Assembly: GCA_021292165.1 (NCBI GenBank)
Contig: JAHFWL010001240.1
Span: 1 to 64,000 of the forward strand
Direction of reading: 5' to 3'
Source of the DNA: Shinisaurus crocodilurus
Taxonomy: Eukaryota; Chordata; Lepidosauria; Squamata; Shinisauridae
Length of the DNA: 64,000 nt
The translations under genes were made by a program, and so were the position numbers. Numbering within the stretch: position 1 is the stretch's first letter; every line of letters begins with the position of its first letter. Below the pieces are notes generated by a model. It was given only the letters and a program-made list of their open reading frames with translations. It was not told the origin of the DNA and made no database searches. Shown one piece after another: positions 21,375 to 32,904 of this stretch.

Positions 21375-22157
21375 CAGGGATGTTGAAGAGTCCTTGGTCT
21401 CGAGTCACGAGTCGAGTCACGAGTCTTTGAACCCGAGTCTCGAGTCCGAGTCCGAGTCCTTGGTCCAAAATGGTGACTCACGAGTCACGAGTCCTGAGTC
21501 ACTCCCAAAACTGACTCCACGAGTCCCTATTAAAATCAGTGGGGGGTTTTCCCAACAAAATAAGGCTACTTCAGATGTGTGGCTTAAATAAATTCTAGGC
21601 ACAAGTGTGCCTTTTTATTTCAAAACTCTGCAACTGATTTTGGCAAGAACAGACCAGGCAGACAAACCCAAAATAACCAGGCAGGCAGAGGAGGCAGGGA
21701 ACCCCAAAGCAGGCAGGCAGAGGCCTTTGTCTTGGACAATTCAACTGTTGAACAGGTCAAGAAGAGACCAGGCAGGCAGAGGAGGCTGGGAACCCCAAAC
21801 AGGCAGGCAGAGGCAGCCAAACCCAAAATGTCTGACCCTAACCCAAACCCCCCACAACAACACATCAATCAAAATAAATCTCAACAAATCGTTGGGGCTG
21901 CGCTCCTGGTAGCTGTCCATAGTGGCCGAGCAGCGGCGTGCCTCGCTTCCATGCGCTCTTCACCGGTGATCGCGCTCCTTCTGGCACAGCCAGAAGACTC
22001 GTCAACAGCCCAGGGATGTTGACGAGTCCTTGGTCTCGAGTCCCGAGTCGAGTCTCGAGTCCCATTAAAAATACTGGGACTCGAGTCCGAGTCGAGTCAG
22101 AGGGGGGACTCAGTCCGACTCACGAGTCGAGTCCTCGAGTCCGAGTCCCCATCCCTG
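21375..22157. mobile_element. 783-base hAT-like element made of GAGTC iterations
   Basis: Termini are CAGGGATG and CATCCCTG, flanked by an exact 8-base duplication GTAATAAC (21367-21374 and 22158-22165), the hallmark of hAT insertion. Both ends consist of many CGAGTC/CGAGTCC iterations in both orientations. The middle (about 21600-21900) has two imperfect direct copies of a CAGGCAGGCAGAGGAGGC-containing block. A second terminus-like start, CAGGGATGTTGACGAGTC, lies inside at 22011. There is no transposase frame, so the element is non-autonomous. Confidence 0.85.
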
Positions 22158-22215
22158 GTAATAACCAGGCTTCACCCTGCTTAGCTTTCCACGCTCAGAC
22201 AAGCTGAGCCAGCAT
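22158..22215 (-). repeat. SINE-5S (right part)
   Basis: Resumes the split SINE after the target duplication. It is the 5S-like head read backwards: CACCCTGCTTAGCTTTCCAC, then GCTCAGACAAGCTGAGCCAG. Confidence 0.8.
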
Positions 22216-22246
22216 AAGCCACAGGCCATAAGGGGGGGAAATCCCT

Positions 22247-22500
22247 ATCCACGTAATACCTTTATTAGGCCAATGTAAAGGTCACACACAAAAAGGTGAC
22301 CTTGCTAATTTTTGTGACTTTTGTGTTGGCCTAATACAGTGTTCTCCAACCTTGGGTCCCCAGATGTTTTTGGCCTACAACTCCCAGCATGCCAGCATAG
22401 CTGGCTGGGGTATGCTTGGAGTTGTAGGCCAAAAACATCTGGGGACCCAAGGTTGGAGAACACTGGCCTAATAAATGTATTACACTAATATACAAAGGGT
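22247..22500. repeat. Inverted TTTATTAGGCCAA repeat around a MITE
   Basis: GTAATACCTTTATTAGGCCAA on the left (first 20 bases) faces an inverse GGCCTAATAAATGTATTAC on the right once the MITE-A copy at 22337-22465 is set aside. Similar (T)TTATTAG(A/G)CCAACC ends occur at 51050-51610. Possibly Penelope-like or another foldback element. Confidence 0.4.
22337..22465. mobile_element. MITE-A, 129-base copy with exact 8-base target duplication
   Basis: CAGTGTTCTCC...GGAGAACACTG flanked by GCCTAATA on both sides (22329-22336, 22466-22473). The interior is a near-complete hairpin. Confidence 0.95.
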
Positions 22501-22744
22501 TTTCCCCCCATAATGGAAAAGCAAATTATCCATGTTTGTTTATTACTGTGCTGAATACTTCAGATTTTGGTTTTAAAAGCTGCAAACCTACATTGTCAAT
22601 GCTTGAGCTTAATAACAGCCAGGTCATTTCTCAAAAACAGTCAGCAAACAGTCTCATCTTTCGCCCTGTCTGATTTCTTTCATCCCCAATGTATATCATA
22701 TTTGTTCTTGTCTCTTTTTGACAGGTTTTTCCTAAGATGGGGGT

Positions 22745-23275
22745 GGGTGGGTTCAATTTATTTTTTATTGTGAATTTCACAGAAACAGAATAAAACAAAA
22801 TCTAAATTTAAAAAATTAAAAAAAGACGAAAAAAGAAAAAGAAAATTATATATACCATATAACTGCATAAATTTAATTGTATCAGGTATACATAAGCTTC
22901 AACAAAGGCAGACCAGATATCCATATATGTGTGTGTCCATTCGAGAGTGGCATCTGCATGTCATCTGCTCAAATACTGAAAGCATTGTTAGGCCTTCGAT
23001 CCATTGCATTAAAGGGGGGGGGAGCTTTTATCTTTTCAGTGTTGTAGTATCAGTCTTTTAGCTGTCAAAGGGGCACTGAAAATCCATTTGCGTTGACCAT
23101 GCTTTAACTCCCAAGAGACAGGTAGATAGTTTAAAAGAACGTGTACATCAAAAAAATATTAAAGAGTATTCCAATACAAGGTTTATCCATATTATAACTC
23201 CCTCCCCAAAAGAGGCAACTACTGGACATTGCCAAAACATATGATTAAAAGAAGCATTAGCAGTATTCCTGCGAC
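22745..23275 (-). pseudogene. L1 ORF2 C-terminal relic
   Basis: The minus strand at about 23150-23270 reads TANASFNHMFWQCPVVASFG, then EGVIIWINLVLEYSLIF and a stop. The HMFWxCP block and a following WIN motif characterise the Cys-rich C-terminal region of L1 ORF2. Further along the same strand LTAKRLIL and related pieces continue in shifted frames. The copy is 5'-truncated and frameshifted; an A-rich segment near 22795-22850 lies beyond its 3' end. Confidence 0.75.
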
Positions 23276-23603
23276 GAGGTTACGGGCTTGCTGGGGCAGC
23301 ACGGGTGTACACATGCCAATCTGGGAGAGGGCGTGCAACACACATGGCGGTTAATCCTCTGGATTTGATCTCCATGTGTTATCAAGAAGATGAAACAAAT
23401 GCCGTCGGTGACTACAAATATAGTTAGGAACGCTTTGCTGTCAAGAATGTTTTCTAAGTACCGCTCCATCTGTCAGTGTTTTTCTTCTCTGATAATCAGA
23501 CGTAATGACAGTAGGTGTTACCCATCACTTTGGGTTAAGCCTAGTGGTGTGTTGAAACCTGATGCCCAGCCATGGCCAGGGCAAGGCCTGCTGGTAGGTA
23601 GGC

Positions 23604-23605
<2 letters not shown>

Positions 23606-23644
<39 letters not shown>
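23606..23644. repeat. (CA)n microsatellite
   Basis: About 19 CA units, uninterrupted. Confidence 0.95.
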
Positions 23645-23645
<1 letters not shown>

Positions 23646-24025
23646 GCTCCTGGGGATTTTTGCTGTCATGTCTTGCCATGTTGTTCCTTTGCTTTGAGAC
23701 GTGGCTGCAACAATGGATGCTCAAAACCCTCACCAACCGTTGGGTTTCAATAAATAGATAGATTGATCTACATGGCGCCCACTGCCCAGGCAAAGCTCCA
23801 AGCATTCTTTGAGCTACCACTGGGAGTTACAAAAGCATTCCTGATAAGATGCATCCTTGGCGGGGTGTACCCGATTTAGCCTGCTTTGCTCTGAGTGAAT
23901 TGCGGCCTGAATACAAAAGCTATCTGGGCACAAAAGAGGGACGGGATTTACGATGGGAAAAGGTGGCAATACAGCCCAGCCTAGCCCCCCCCCCCTGGTT
24001 CTTTTTAGCCCCACGTTGTGTGTAG

Positions 24026-24143
24026 GGCAGCCTTCCCCAACTTGGTGCTCCCCAGATGTGTTGGGCTGCAACCCCCATCATTCCCCAGCCAGCATGGGAG
24101 TTGCAGTCCAATACCTCTGGAAGGCACCGGGTTGGACAAGGTT
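24026..24143. mobile_element. MITE-E copy
   Basis: CAGCCTTCCCCAACTTGGTG, then CCCCAGATGTGTTGGGCTGC, with an inverse GCAGTCCAATACCTCTGG and GGTTGGACAAGG. Confidence 0.7.
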
Positions 24144-24149
24144 TTCTGA

Positions 24150-26420
24150 ATTTCGCGATGCAGTTCTCAGCTCATATCAAAGTACCCAAATCATGTGTGC
24201 AAAAATGTGGATTTCAGGTTAAAATGCATCCAAAAACACGTATTTTCTAGGAGCGAGTTTGGAAAGAGGAAGAGGGTCAAACTGGACACGACGCCATTCA
24301 TACAGTTAGCAATTGTGTGGGTTGCTGTTGTTTTCTAAGGCAATAGCAGGCTCAGAGGCCCCCCGAATCAGATCAGGACCCTGATGGATGGACTGGGGTG
24401 CGTGTGTTATCGCTTTGCCCACACACACACACACCCCACTGCAACCTAGATGCCACCACCCCATGCCTGTAACTTGCACTGGAAAAGAAGCCTCCCTTGG
24501 TGCAAATGGGAGCTTTCTTTCCACTGTAAATAACTGCTCCAGGGGGGCTGATCTGGATCGGGGCCACAATGGGGGCAAAGGGGTAACGCCCCTGCTGCCT
24601 CCCCAACCAGTGTCCCGACTGGGCTTGCCTGCCCCATCTGCTATCGAACATGTGAGGGGATCGTGCTGCTGCATTGCCCCTCCCTCCCTCCGGTAGCTCA
24701 CGCTGGCCATGCGCCCCCCCCATCATCCATGTGCCTGTGTCAGCCGTGTGAAGGGGCCCCATGTGCGTACTGACAGATGGACGCAGCTCTCCTCCATGTG
24801 ACGGGGATCCTGGGCTACTCGGCTCCACCCTCGTGTGGAGGAGTGTACGGTCCCTTCGCACAACGGCCAAACACGCGACCTGGGGACACACGACAAGCAC
24901 ACACACGACAGCGGCGGAGCAATGCAGCATGGCACCTCCTTGAAGAGGTGATTCAAGTAGACCTAGGGAGAGGGAGAGAAAGAGGGATATGTATGTATTC
25001 ATTATATTTTTGATCCGCCCGACAGCAAGCATTCTCTGGGCAGATTAGCAATAGTTAAATGAATAGAATACAAGACAAATATTTAAAAGAATAAAATACA
25101 ATACGAAATGACAAGTGGCACAGGGACAGATAAATATGAAGATACTGTATATAAGAACAGCCATAAAAATCTAAATACTGATATTCTAAATCTAGAAACT
25201 AATACACTTTCCTAGAGAGCTTTATTGTTTTGTGCTGGAATCTCAGCGCACCTGCGAGAAACAGGTGAGGTGATGCGCCTGTTTCTCTGTGAAGTCCGGA
25301 GCATCATCCAGAGAGGAGCACATGTAGACAGCATGCGCCCCGGCTTCAGCCTACGGGGGGGGGGGGGACTCTCTTGCCATGAGCAGAGACACTCTGGGAA
25401 AGCTGACTGGTGCCTCTCTGAGCCCTGGAACCAGGGCAACAGGGTGATGTCATGCTCAAGTCTGTGTTTGGATCCTCTGTACTCTTCTTCAGTTGGTGCT
25501 GAGAGGAGAGGATTAAAGGATTGTCTTTAGCACTCGCTGGGAGAGGTCTGTTGCCGGGTATAGGCTTGAAAAGAATGCTTGTCATGCCCGCGGCCGGGTG
25601 TGGAGAATTCACTGCATCTCCAAGGCTGCCTGATGCAGCTCAGCCCTCCACACAGAGACTCGCTCATTTTTCCAGCCTCAGATTTGGTTCGTCCTGAACA
25701 CTGAGCACTTTTCCAGCCTTAAATTCAGTTTGTCCCAAACTTTGAGAACCATTCTTTTAAGTTTGCATGAAAATTCGTAAGCATTTTATTTTTGGGTGCA
25801 CATCTCTTCTAATGCATGCATTTTTGTATGCAGTTTTGCCTAAAATACACACTATCTTTAATTTTGTTTTTAACCCACAGAATCTGAAGTCTGTGTTTAA
25901 TTATGGGAAAGGTTCTGAAGCACAGTGAACATTCTGTCCTCCCCCATCAGAATGTCAATGGCCTTTTGCAGACATTCCATAGAACAGATGACATATATAC
26001 ACACACCCAGGGAGCTCTAGCTCCGTCTGCAGCAGAGAGTGAGTCTAAGAAGCAAAATACCAGTAATACGAAAACCACCATTAAATACCATTGTGCCTTT
26101 TGCGATATTTTGTCGGCTCCAGATGTTTTGATAGGAAGTGCAGGAAATCTCCCGAGAAAAAAATATAGACAGGGAAGTGGGAAATGCATGCTGAAATGCA
26201 GGGTGTACACAAAACTAGAATTATTATTATAGTTATACCCTGAAAGAAAATTGTTTTGTCCATGTGAATGGACCGATTCGAAACCAGGTACGTGTATATG
26301 TCACTAAGCATTATGTATGTGTTCAAATTGTATGTGGTTGTTGTGACGGTCTTTTAGAAAACAAATCCGAGAGAGCTGTAATAGTATTTAATATGTGTTT
26401 AATATGTATGTATTTGCTAT
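24150..26420. other. Intergenic, nothing recognised
   Basis: Open frames of up to about 220 codons at 24370-25030 lie in GC-rich DNA on both strands, with no recognisable domain. A 13-base G run lies at about 25355. Confidence 0.45.
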
Positions 26421-26422
26421 AG

Positions 26423-26574
26423 TAAGGGCACAATCCTAGGCACATTTAGACAGGAAAAAGTTCCACAACGTTTAGACAGAAAAAAAGTTCTACAAAAAAG
26501 TTCTACAGCATGGCTGGCTGGGGAATGCTGGGCATTCTAGGACTATTTTCTGTCTAAATATGATTGTGCCCTAA
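26423..26574. mobile_element. MITE-B copy with internal duplication
   Basis: Ends TAAGGGCACAATCC and GATTGTGCCCTAA. The left arm contains the GACAGAAAAAAAG block twice, so the copy is longer than its relatives. Confidence 0.75.
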
Positions 26575-26694
26575 AAGTATTGTGACCCAAATCCACCCCC
26601 CAAAAAGCGGTTGTGCAAATAAATAAATGGTTTCATGTTGCAGCAGTACTCACCCTCTGGATACAAGCTCCCTATTGACATTATATAGGTGTCT

Positions 26695-26918
26695 TCAGTT
26701 TTGAAAACCTGCCTCTTAAGACCCACTTCTGCTTAAGGCCCACCTCTTCCTGCAGGCTTTCCCTGAGGTGTCACCCAGCCAGCATAGTTATAAGTTTTAT
26801 TTCCAGTCAGTGGTTACTTGGTTGCATTTTTTTTTGTTGTTATATTTTTATGGTTATATTGTACTTATGTCAACTGCTTTGCTAGTTTACTGGAAAGCGG
26901 TATAGAAGCCTGTGTAAT
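26695..26918 (+). repeat. L2/CR1-like LINE 3' end
   Basis: The phrase CTTCCTGCAGGCTTTCCCTG leads into a T-rich 3' UTR and TACTGGAAAGCGGTATAGA, the usual end of squamate L2/CR1-like LINEs. Its A-rich tail is interrupted by a MITE-A insertion. Confidence 0.55.
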
Positions 26919-26926
26919 CACTAAAT

Positions 26927-27061
26927 CAGTGTTCCCCAACCTTGGGTCCCCAGATGTTTTTGGCCTACAACTCCCAGCATGCCCCAGCCAGCTATGCTGG
27001 CTGGGGCATGCTGGGAGTTGTAGGCCAAAAACATCTGGGGACCCAAGGTTGGAGAACACTG
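26927..27061. mobile_element. MITE-A, 135-base copy with exact 8-base target duplication
   Basis: Flanked by CACTAAAT on both sides (26919-26926, 27062-27069). The interior is a near-perfect hairpin centred on CAGCCAGC(TATGCTG)GCTGG. It is inserted in the tail of a LINE 3' end. Confidence 0.95.
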
Positions 27062-27074
27062 CACTAAATAATAA

Positions 27075-28008
27075 ATCAGTGACCAAACTGTTCACGAGGT
27101 TGTGCGCGGAAGTCGCACAATGACGCTACCATCCCAACGCTGCTCCCCTGCTTTATTGGGGGCCCAAACTGTCAATCCTTAATCGTGAGCACAAACCAGA
27201 GCAAAGTTTGGTTTTGAAATACTGAACAATTCGGCATGAGCTGGCTTTGACAATAAGGGCACCAAATGCCCTAAAACACAGAATTGGACTGGCTATGACC
27301 CCCCCAGGGGGGCCCTACCAATGCTTGAGAGATTCCACTGTTGTTCTTCAATATTCTTTTATATTTATTTTTTCAGGACAAGGAAGGTTTAGAACAGCAT
27401 GACAATAATCAATCATATTTTATTTTATTTCAGACCAGCCACAACTCCCTTTTCACTCATAGATTTATTGTTTCAGTCTTTTTTCGTGTGCGTCCTTGAC
27501 TTTTCACCTGCTGTTCCCCAGCGGATGGCTATTTATCCTAAGAATGCAATCAAACTGTTCTTTTCTTAGTAAGAATGGAATGAAGGAGCTATAAAACTGA
27601 TACACAACATAGAAACAGCTGGACTTTCTAACAAGAAATGTTACATATGCATAAGCAAAGAACTGGGGCTAAATTCTTCCTCTGAACAATAAACTTTGCT
27701 TTATTGTCTCTTCCCTTATTCCCCCCTCCTCCTATTTAATCAGATTATTAGCCTATTTAAAAAGTGGCCTCAAGCCCTCCAAGGGTACCTGGGGAGGGGG
27801 GAATCTCTTGGACTCCTAGCCCCGCCCCTTCTCCCTTAACTACGCCTACTTGCAACAGCTTCCCTCTGTGGCCACATCCCTTCTTTAAAGAAACAGGTAA
27901 CTTAACTTACAATGTTGTTTTAATTTACACCTCCGTGCCAGAGAGAAAATGGTGTCATCCCTTGCCCACATGACAGAATGTTCAAAGAAGGCTACATGAT
28001 TTGCATAT
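27075..28008. other. Intergenic, nothing recognised
   Basis: AT-rich sequence with no supportable gene or repeat. Confidence 0.45.
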
Positions 28009-28009
28009 A

Positions 28010-28235
28010 ATGAGGGCTTCTCAGTGGTGGCCCCACATTTTTGGAACTCCCTCCCCAGGAGGCCTCTTCACTTCTGGCTTTAAACACCAGAAGACTTATT
28101 TATTCCAGTCTACATTTGGTGTTCAAAAATCATTAGCTGCTGCACGTGTGTGTTTGTAATTTGTATGTTCATGTTTTTATAATATTGCAAGCTGCTTTGT
28201 AAGGGCAGTGCACCCTGAAAGGGGGTTTAAAAATC
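28010..28235 (+). repeat. L2-like LINE 3' end
   Basis: The + frame reads GFSVVAPHFWNSLPRRPLHF, the (V)AP.(L/F)WNSLP motif near the C terminus of L2-type reverse transcriptases. A 3' UTR with AAGCTGCTTTGTAAGGGCAG follows. Confidence 0.65.
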
Positions 28236-28239
28236 ATAT

Positions 28240-29220
28240 TGGTGCTGCTTGTGATGTGAGCAAGAAAAAAAAATATCTTGCTGGTCTTGGCCTTCAAAGC
28301 TAAGCAGGTGCAGTGCTGAATGTTGAATACCTGTCGCAGGCACTCTTGCAATGATGCCAACTATGTGTGTGACACCAGGTGAGTCCATATGCTGATGCTG
28401 TGGCTGGCCTGTCTGTGGCCAGGTACAAATCTGTGTAGCTCAGCAGAGGTCATAATACCTCACAACATCATTTTATAATGAAAAATAAACTGCATCACCT
28501 TGAAAATCGGTGCCATTGGCTAGACGAAAAGTCTGCCAAACAAGACTATCTTGTTTCTAACTCTTCCACTTTCTCCTGTTTAGGCCTGTCACTTTGGTCT
28601 AACGGAACACAGGATTCTCCAAAACCAACACAAAGTGCTCTGGCCTGACTTCGCTGAGAATGAACCACAAAGGTTGAAGTGTAATTCTACTCCGCAGCAT
28701 TTCCTATGAGAAATGATTTTCAGGAAGCTATGTCAGGACGCGATGTATCATGAACTGGAATGCATGTAGGAGCATCCATGAGACCAATTCAAGAGCGTTC
28801 ATAAGACTTGAGAAAGTGGCAGGGTTGGCAAGGACAAGGAGAATCTGAACCTGGATCCTCCTGGTCTGTGTGCCAGTGTTTCTTTCTGTTGAACCATTCA
28901 AGGTTACAGGCCGGGCCAGCCCAAGACATTTTGCTGCCTGAGCTGAAGAACAAGATGGCGCCCCCTCCCGTTCCATGTGTAAAAGCCTACTAGACTGGTA
29001 GTTCAATCTTTCTTCAACACTGAGGATGGGACAGCATCGTCCTACCTCATCTGAAGGTAACAGGCTGAGTGGGTGTAGGGTCGGCCACGTGGCATACAGT
29101 TCTCTCCTCCAACACCTTGCTGGTGCCTCCCAGGATTTCCCACCTGAGGCAGTCGCCTCACTTTGCCTCATGGTAAGGCTGCCACTAGCTATCAAACCTT
29201 CAACTAGTCCAGCTAGCTCT
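28240..29220. other. Intergenic, nothing recognised
   Basis: No gene supported. The longest frame (about 155 codons, minus strand, 28728-29195) has no recognisable domain. Confidence 0.45.
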
Positions 29221-29224
29221 GCTC

Positions 29225-29340
29225 TGACAGACTATGGTTCTCCAGAGTTTCAGACCAGGGTCTGGAGATGCCGGGGATTAAATCTGGGACCTCCTTCATG
29301 CAAAGCAGGTGCCCTGTGAATGACGGCCCTTCCCTTGACT
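29225..29340 (-). repeat. SINE-T fragment
   Basis: On the minus strand a head CACAGGGCACCTGCTTTGCA, then GGAGGTCCCAGATTTAATCC (decayed B box) is followed by a short body. Confidence 0.5.
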
Positions 29341-30780
29341 CGCCCTGACTCTGAGCTCGTCGTCCCGTCCTGACTCCTGGCTGGACCTCGCCAATCTGAC
29401 CTCTCTGCTCCTGGCTCCGGTTCAAACAGCTCAGCTCTGACATCTTACAACAAAACTGCCTGGCTCTTCCTGACCTCGCCTCCTTGGCTCTGGGCTGGCA
29501 CTGGTTGTTGTGTTCAGACTGTGTACTTGGCTACAACTTGAGACACACCCAAGGACTTGGCTCTGGTTCTCCTTCGACACCTTGACTGGGACTGCTTACC
29601 CAGCTCCACACCCGGGCATGTAACTGACGTCGTCTCGTCACCATCCCATCCAACTTGGGCCCCAATCCTGCCAATGCTTGCATCTCAGCTCCTGGCTATA
29701 CAGTCGCCTACAGCCCAGCACTGAGACCAAGTCCACTCAGACTGACTTTGTCCCTGTAAAAACCTGGTTGTTTGAATCGGCCCTTAGAATCACCCGCTGT
29801 GGAACATCTGTTGTTTGCTCTGCCCATTGTCCAAGAGGAACAATGAATGCTAAAATAGATTGTGATTAAACAGGAGATCCTGCCGGGCTCTTGCCCTGTT
29901 CTCTGGCCGCACTGAAGCTATGCCCTCTCCTTGCCAGCTTCCAATTCTACTTGATTAGCAATCCCTGCAGATCCCCTGAGGGCTGGGAGCGGGGCAGTGT
30001 CGTTCAACATTTTGACACATGAAGACTGAGTGCATAAACTCCATTCCCACTTGGCGGGATATGTTGCTGCTATTTTGATAGCCATTGTTAGAACATCAGC
30101 AATGAGGTGGCAGAAAGATTTTTAAAAAAAAGAAAAGAAAAAGACAACCTGTTACTCAGAAATACTAATTTGGAAACTTGAAATATGTGAACCATTCCTT
30201 CTCCTTAAAATAAGTACATTTTAAGAATAGTATACTGAACACACTCTCAGTACAGTATGATGAGTACTCTATAACAGAGAACACTGACTGACTGCAAGTC
30301 GAAGAGCCAACGCCACAGTCACCCAAGCAAAATCCTGAAAATTAATTCACAGAGAACAGAATGAAATTAGTCCCGTGTTTTGTAAAAAAAAAAAATTACG
30401 CACAGTGTGAAGACAGTGGATAGAGAGATGTTTTTTTCCTTCTCTCATAATACTACTAGAATGCAAGGTCACACAATGAAATGGATGGGTCATAGATTCG
30501 GGACAGAAAAAAGAAAGAACCTATTTCTTTCATTCAGTGCTAGATTAACTTATGGAACTCGCTTCCACAGGGTTTGCTGATGGCCGCTGTCTTCCGTGGC
30601 ATTAAAAGGGGATTGGGCACTGGCTTCATGGAACCCTCCATGTTCAGAAGCAGCGTGCGATGGCAACGGGAGAGTGCCCTTGCCTCCGCTAGGCCCTCCG
30701 TCGGCTCGCTCCTAACGGGCAGCGGGCACGGGCAGCCCCACTGGTGAGAACTCCCAAGCTACGCAGTCTTTTATCAGTGG
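29341..30780. other. Intergenic with a CTGACTC/TGGCTCT-rich block
   Basis: From about 29340 to 29640 the sequence is an irregular string of CCTGACTC-, CTTGGCTCTGG- and CTGACCTCG-like phrases without a fixed period. It resembles a degenerate tandem or LTR-internal sequence but cannot be assigned. Confidence 0.35.
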
Positions 30781-30787
30781 GGTAGAA

Positions 30788-30872
30788 CAGCCTTGTGCCC
30801 TCAGCCTGGTGCCCTCCAGATGTATTGGATTACAACTTCCATCATCCCCAGACAGCATGGCTGGCCATGTGT
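30788..30872. mobile_element. MITE-E half copy
   Basis: GCCTGGTGCCCTCCAGATGT, then TTGGATTACAACTTCCATCA. The complementary half may be the similar segment at 31338-31425, which would mean about 460 bases inserted between. Confidence 0.5.
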
Positions 30873-31337
30873 CAGGATCCCATCCAACCCAGACCCTGGA
30901 GAGACATCTTTGGAGGAAGAGGCTTAGAACTGTGCGGAGAACCCCTTTCCAACAGAAGACCTGGAGGAAAGCCGCAAATCGTCCAAAGGCAGCCTGAAGA
31001 ACCCATCTCGGGGCCCGCCAATAACCTCTGTGACCCCATCCTAAGCGCTGCCTTGATCCCTGATCCTCCCCCTTCACACACCCGTGGCCCATTACAGCAA
31101 AGGCGGCAGCAGGGAAGCCCAGAGTTGTAGGAGCACCCATTTGGCTGCCCGAAAGATCTATTGCCAGGGGTCTACTCATGAGGAGAGAGAAGATACAGCT
31201 GCAAGTGGTGACCCAGCAGAGGACCAGGAAGGACCAAGGCTGGCCATGAGTATATAAAGTTCTCTGTCTCCTCTGCTGGGTTAACAGCTCCTTTTTGAGC
31301 ACATTAATGTTCAGCTCCTTTGCACCAGCTCCCACAC

Positions 31338-31425
31338 CAGGTGTGGGTCATGGTCAGCCAGCTGGCTGGGGACAATGAGAGTTGTAGCCTGACATTTTGA
31401 GAGGGTTCCAGGTTGGGGAAGGCTG
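31338..31425. mobile_element. MITE-E half copy, opposite arm
   Basis: AGCTGGCTGGGGACAATGAG and AGTTGTAGCCTGACATTTTG, ending CAGGTTGGGGAAGGCTGG, which is the right arm of the family. Confidence 0.5.
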
Positions 31426-31557
31426 GTGCAGAAACTCGGTCAGACAAGCCAGGTGTAACACAATAAAACACTCTTTGTTCCAGTTCCACAGATCAAGCAT
31501 GGCATGCATGTGTTTCATTCACTTTCACCACAAAGATTTATCAAAACCACACTTCAT

Positions 31558-31558
<1 letters not shown>

Positions 31559-31622
<64 letters not shown>
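31559..31622. repeat. Compound (CT)n(CA)n microsatellite
   Basis: About 16 CT units run directly into about 16 CA units. Confidence 0.95.
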
Positions 31623-31625
<3 letters not shown>

Positions 31626-32397
31626 CCAACAAACAGTAAGTTCATCTTCATGCCCCACATCTATAAAGCCAAACTCAATCCTTTTGCTGCTGCTGTTCTG
31701 GAGAAGGCCAGCATGCCCAAGCACAGGTGTGGGGCTGCCAGAGGGTGGTACACACCCCTCTTCATACAGTCTCATTTCTTCTGCCAAGGACCCCAAAAAC
31801 CAGGGTGTTTTATGGTCACTCACCTCCAGTTCTGGGGTGCTGCTTGGTCCCTCAAAGGACTTTTGTTCCTTAATTCTAAGTCTGTGCCTGCCCGCCTTTT
31901 TGAGTCATTAATATGGTTCCAGTTGGTGGATCTTGGGGTTCTAGGAAAAAACAAAGTAGATCCCATAAGCTTGAAGTCTGCCCACCCCTGTTCTATGGGA
32001 CCATGAAAGAGATGGGCAGTACAAATTGTGTAACGGATGGATGGATGAGAACTCGCCCTTTTTGTTCTGCCATAACTTCTGCATAACTGCCATTTAACAG
32101 CTAATAGCCAGTTGTGTGGGTGAACCATAATGACTTCAGTGTTGTTAAAAAAAAGTTTACAGGTCAAGCCATTAAAAATAACATTTTACAAGTTACACTT
32201 CTGCAGGTGGTAGACCCTTGGTAGACGTCTTGTTCATCTACACCCACCATCTGGAAATTATAAATTAAGCTGAAAGATAGTTGTTTACAAAACATTAAAA
32301 CTGAATTAAGGAAATGATTTAACCATATCATATTTACACCATATAGCCTTAAAATCCAAGCAGCCTATCAAAATTACACTCTGGCATATATTGCTTG

Positions 32398-32480
32398 GAG
32401 CAGGGGTGGGCAACCTTTTCTCTGTCTGGGGCCGCATTCCCTCGTGTGCTGGCAGTGGGCGGGGCCAAAGTCGGCCGTGG
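32398..32480. mobile_element. hAT-type terminus fragment
   Basis: CAGGGGTGGGCAACCTTTTC followed by GGGCCGCATTCC and GGGCGGGGCCAAAG, the typical start of a hAT-type repeat. A related piece lies at about 36712-36800. The opposite end was not found. Confidence 0.45.
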
Positions 32481-32721
32481 GTGGAGCCAGAGCCAGATGT
32501 GGGTGGGTCACCCCCTTTTCTCTTTCTCCTTCTGCCACCCTCTTTTCTCTCTTCCTTCCCATTCAGTGGTCTGTCAGGGAAGGGACAGTTTGCTCTTGCC
32601 AGAGGTTTTCTGTACCGACTGCATGCACAGGGCTTTTGAAATTAAGCCGAGGGCACATGCAGCCCTGCTTTAGAGTTCTGAAACGAACATCCTCACTTAT
32701 GTAGGCAGACTTGGGTTCCAA

Positions 32722-32900
32722 AATTTATTTATTTATTTATTTATTTATTTATTGTATTTTATTATATTTGTTAATCGCCCATCTGGCCAGTCACCCGGCC
32801 ACCCTGGGCGATGTACAATTAAAACAATACAATAAAACATGATAATTAAAACAGTATAAAAAATCCTTTTAAAATCCTAACCCACCCCATATTTCCTAAC
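32722..32900 (-). repeat. LINE/SINE 3' end with (TTTA)n tail
   Basis: A (TTTA)n run at about 32722-32752 is followed by AATCGCCCATCTGGCCAGTC and CACCCTGGGCGATGTACAAT. On the minus strand this is a body ending in a (TAAA)n tail. Confidence 0.55.
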
Positions 32901-32904
32901 CCAA

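Noticed and set aside
21400..21500. Telomere- or centromere-type satellite made of GAGTC
   Set aside because: The iterations lie inside an element bounded by inverted ends and an 8-base target duplication, so they belong to a transposon.
24373..25032. 219-codon minus frame
   Set aside because: No domain, low-complexity start, overlapping frames on the other strand of similar length, and no splice or promoter context.
30712..31335. 207-codon minus frame
   Set aside because: Overlaps MITE-E halves and shows no recognisable domain.
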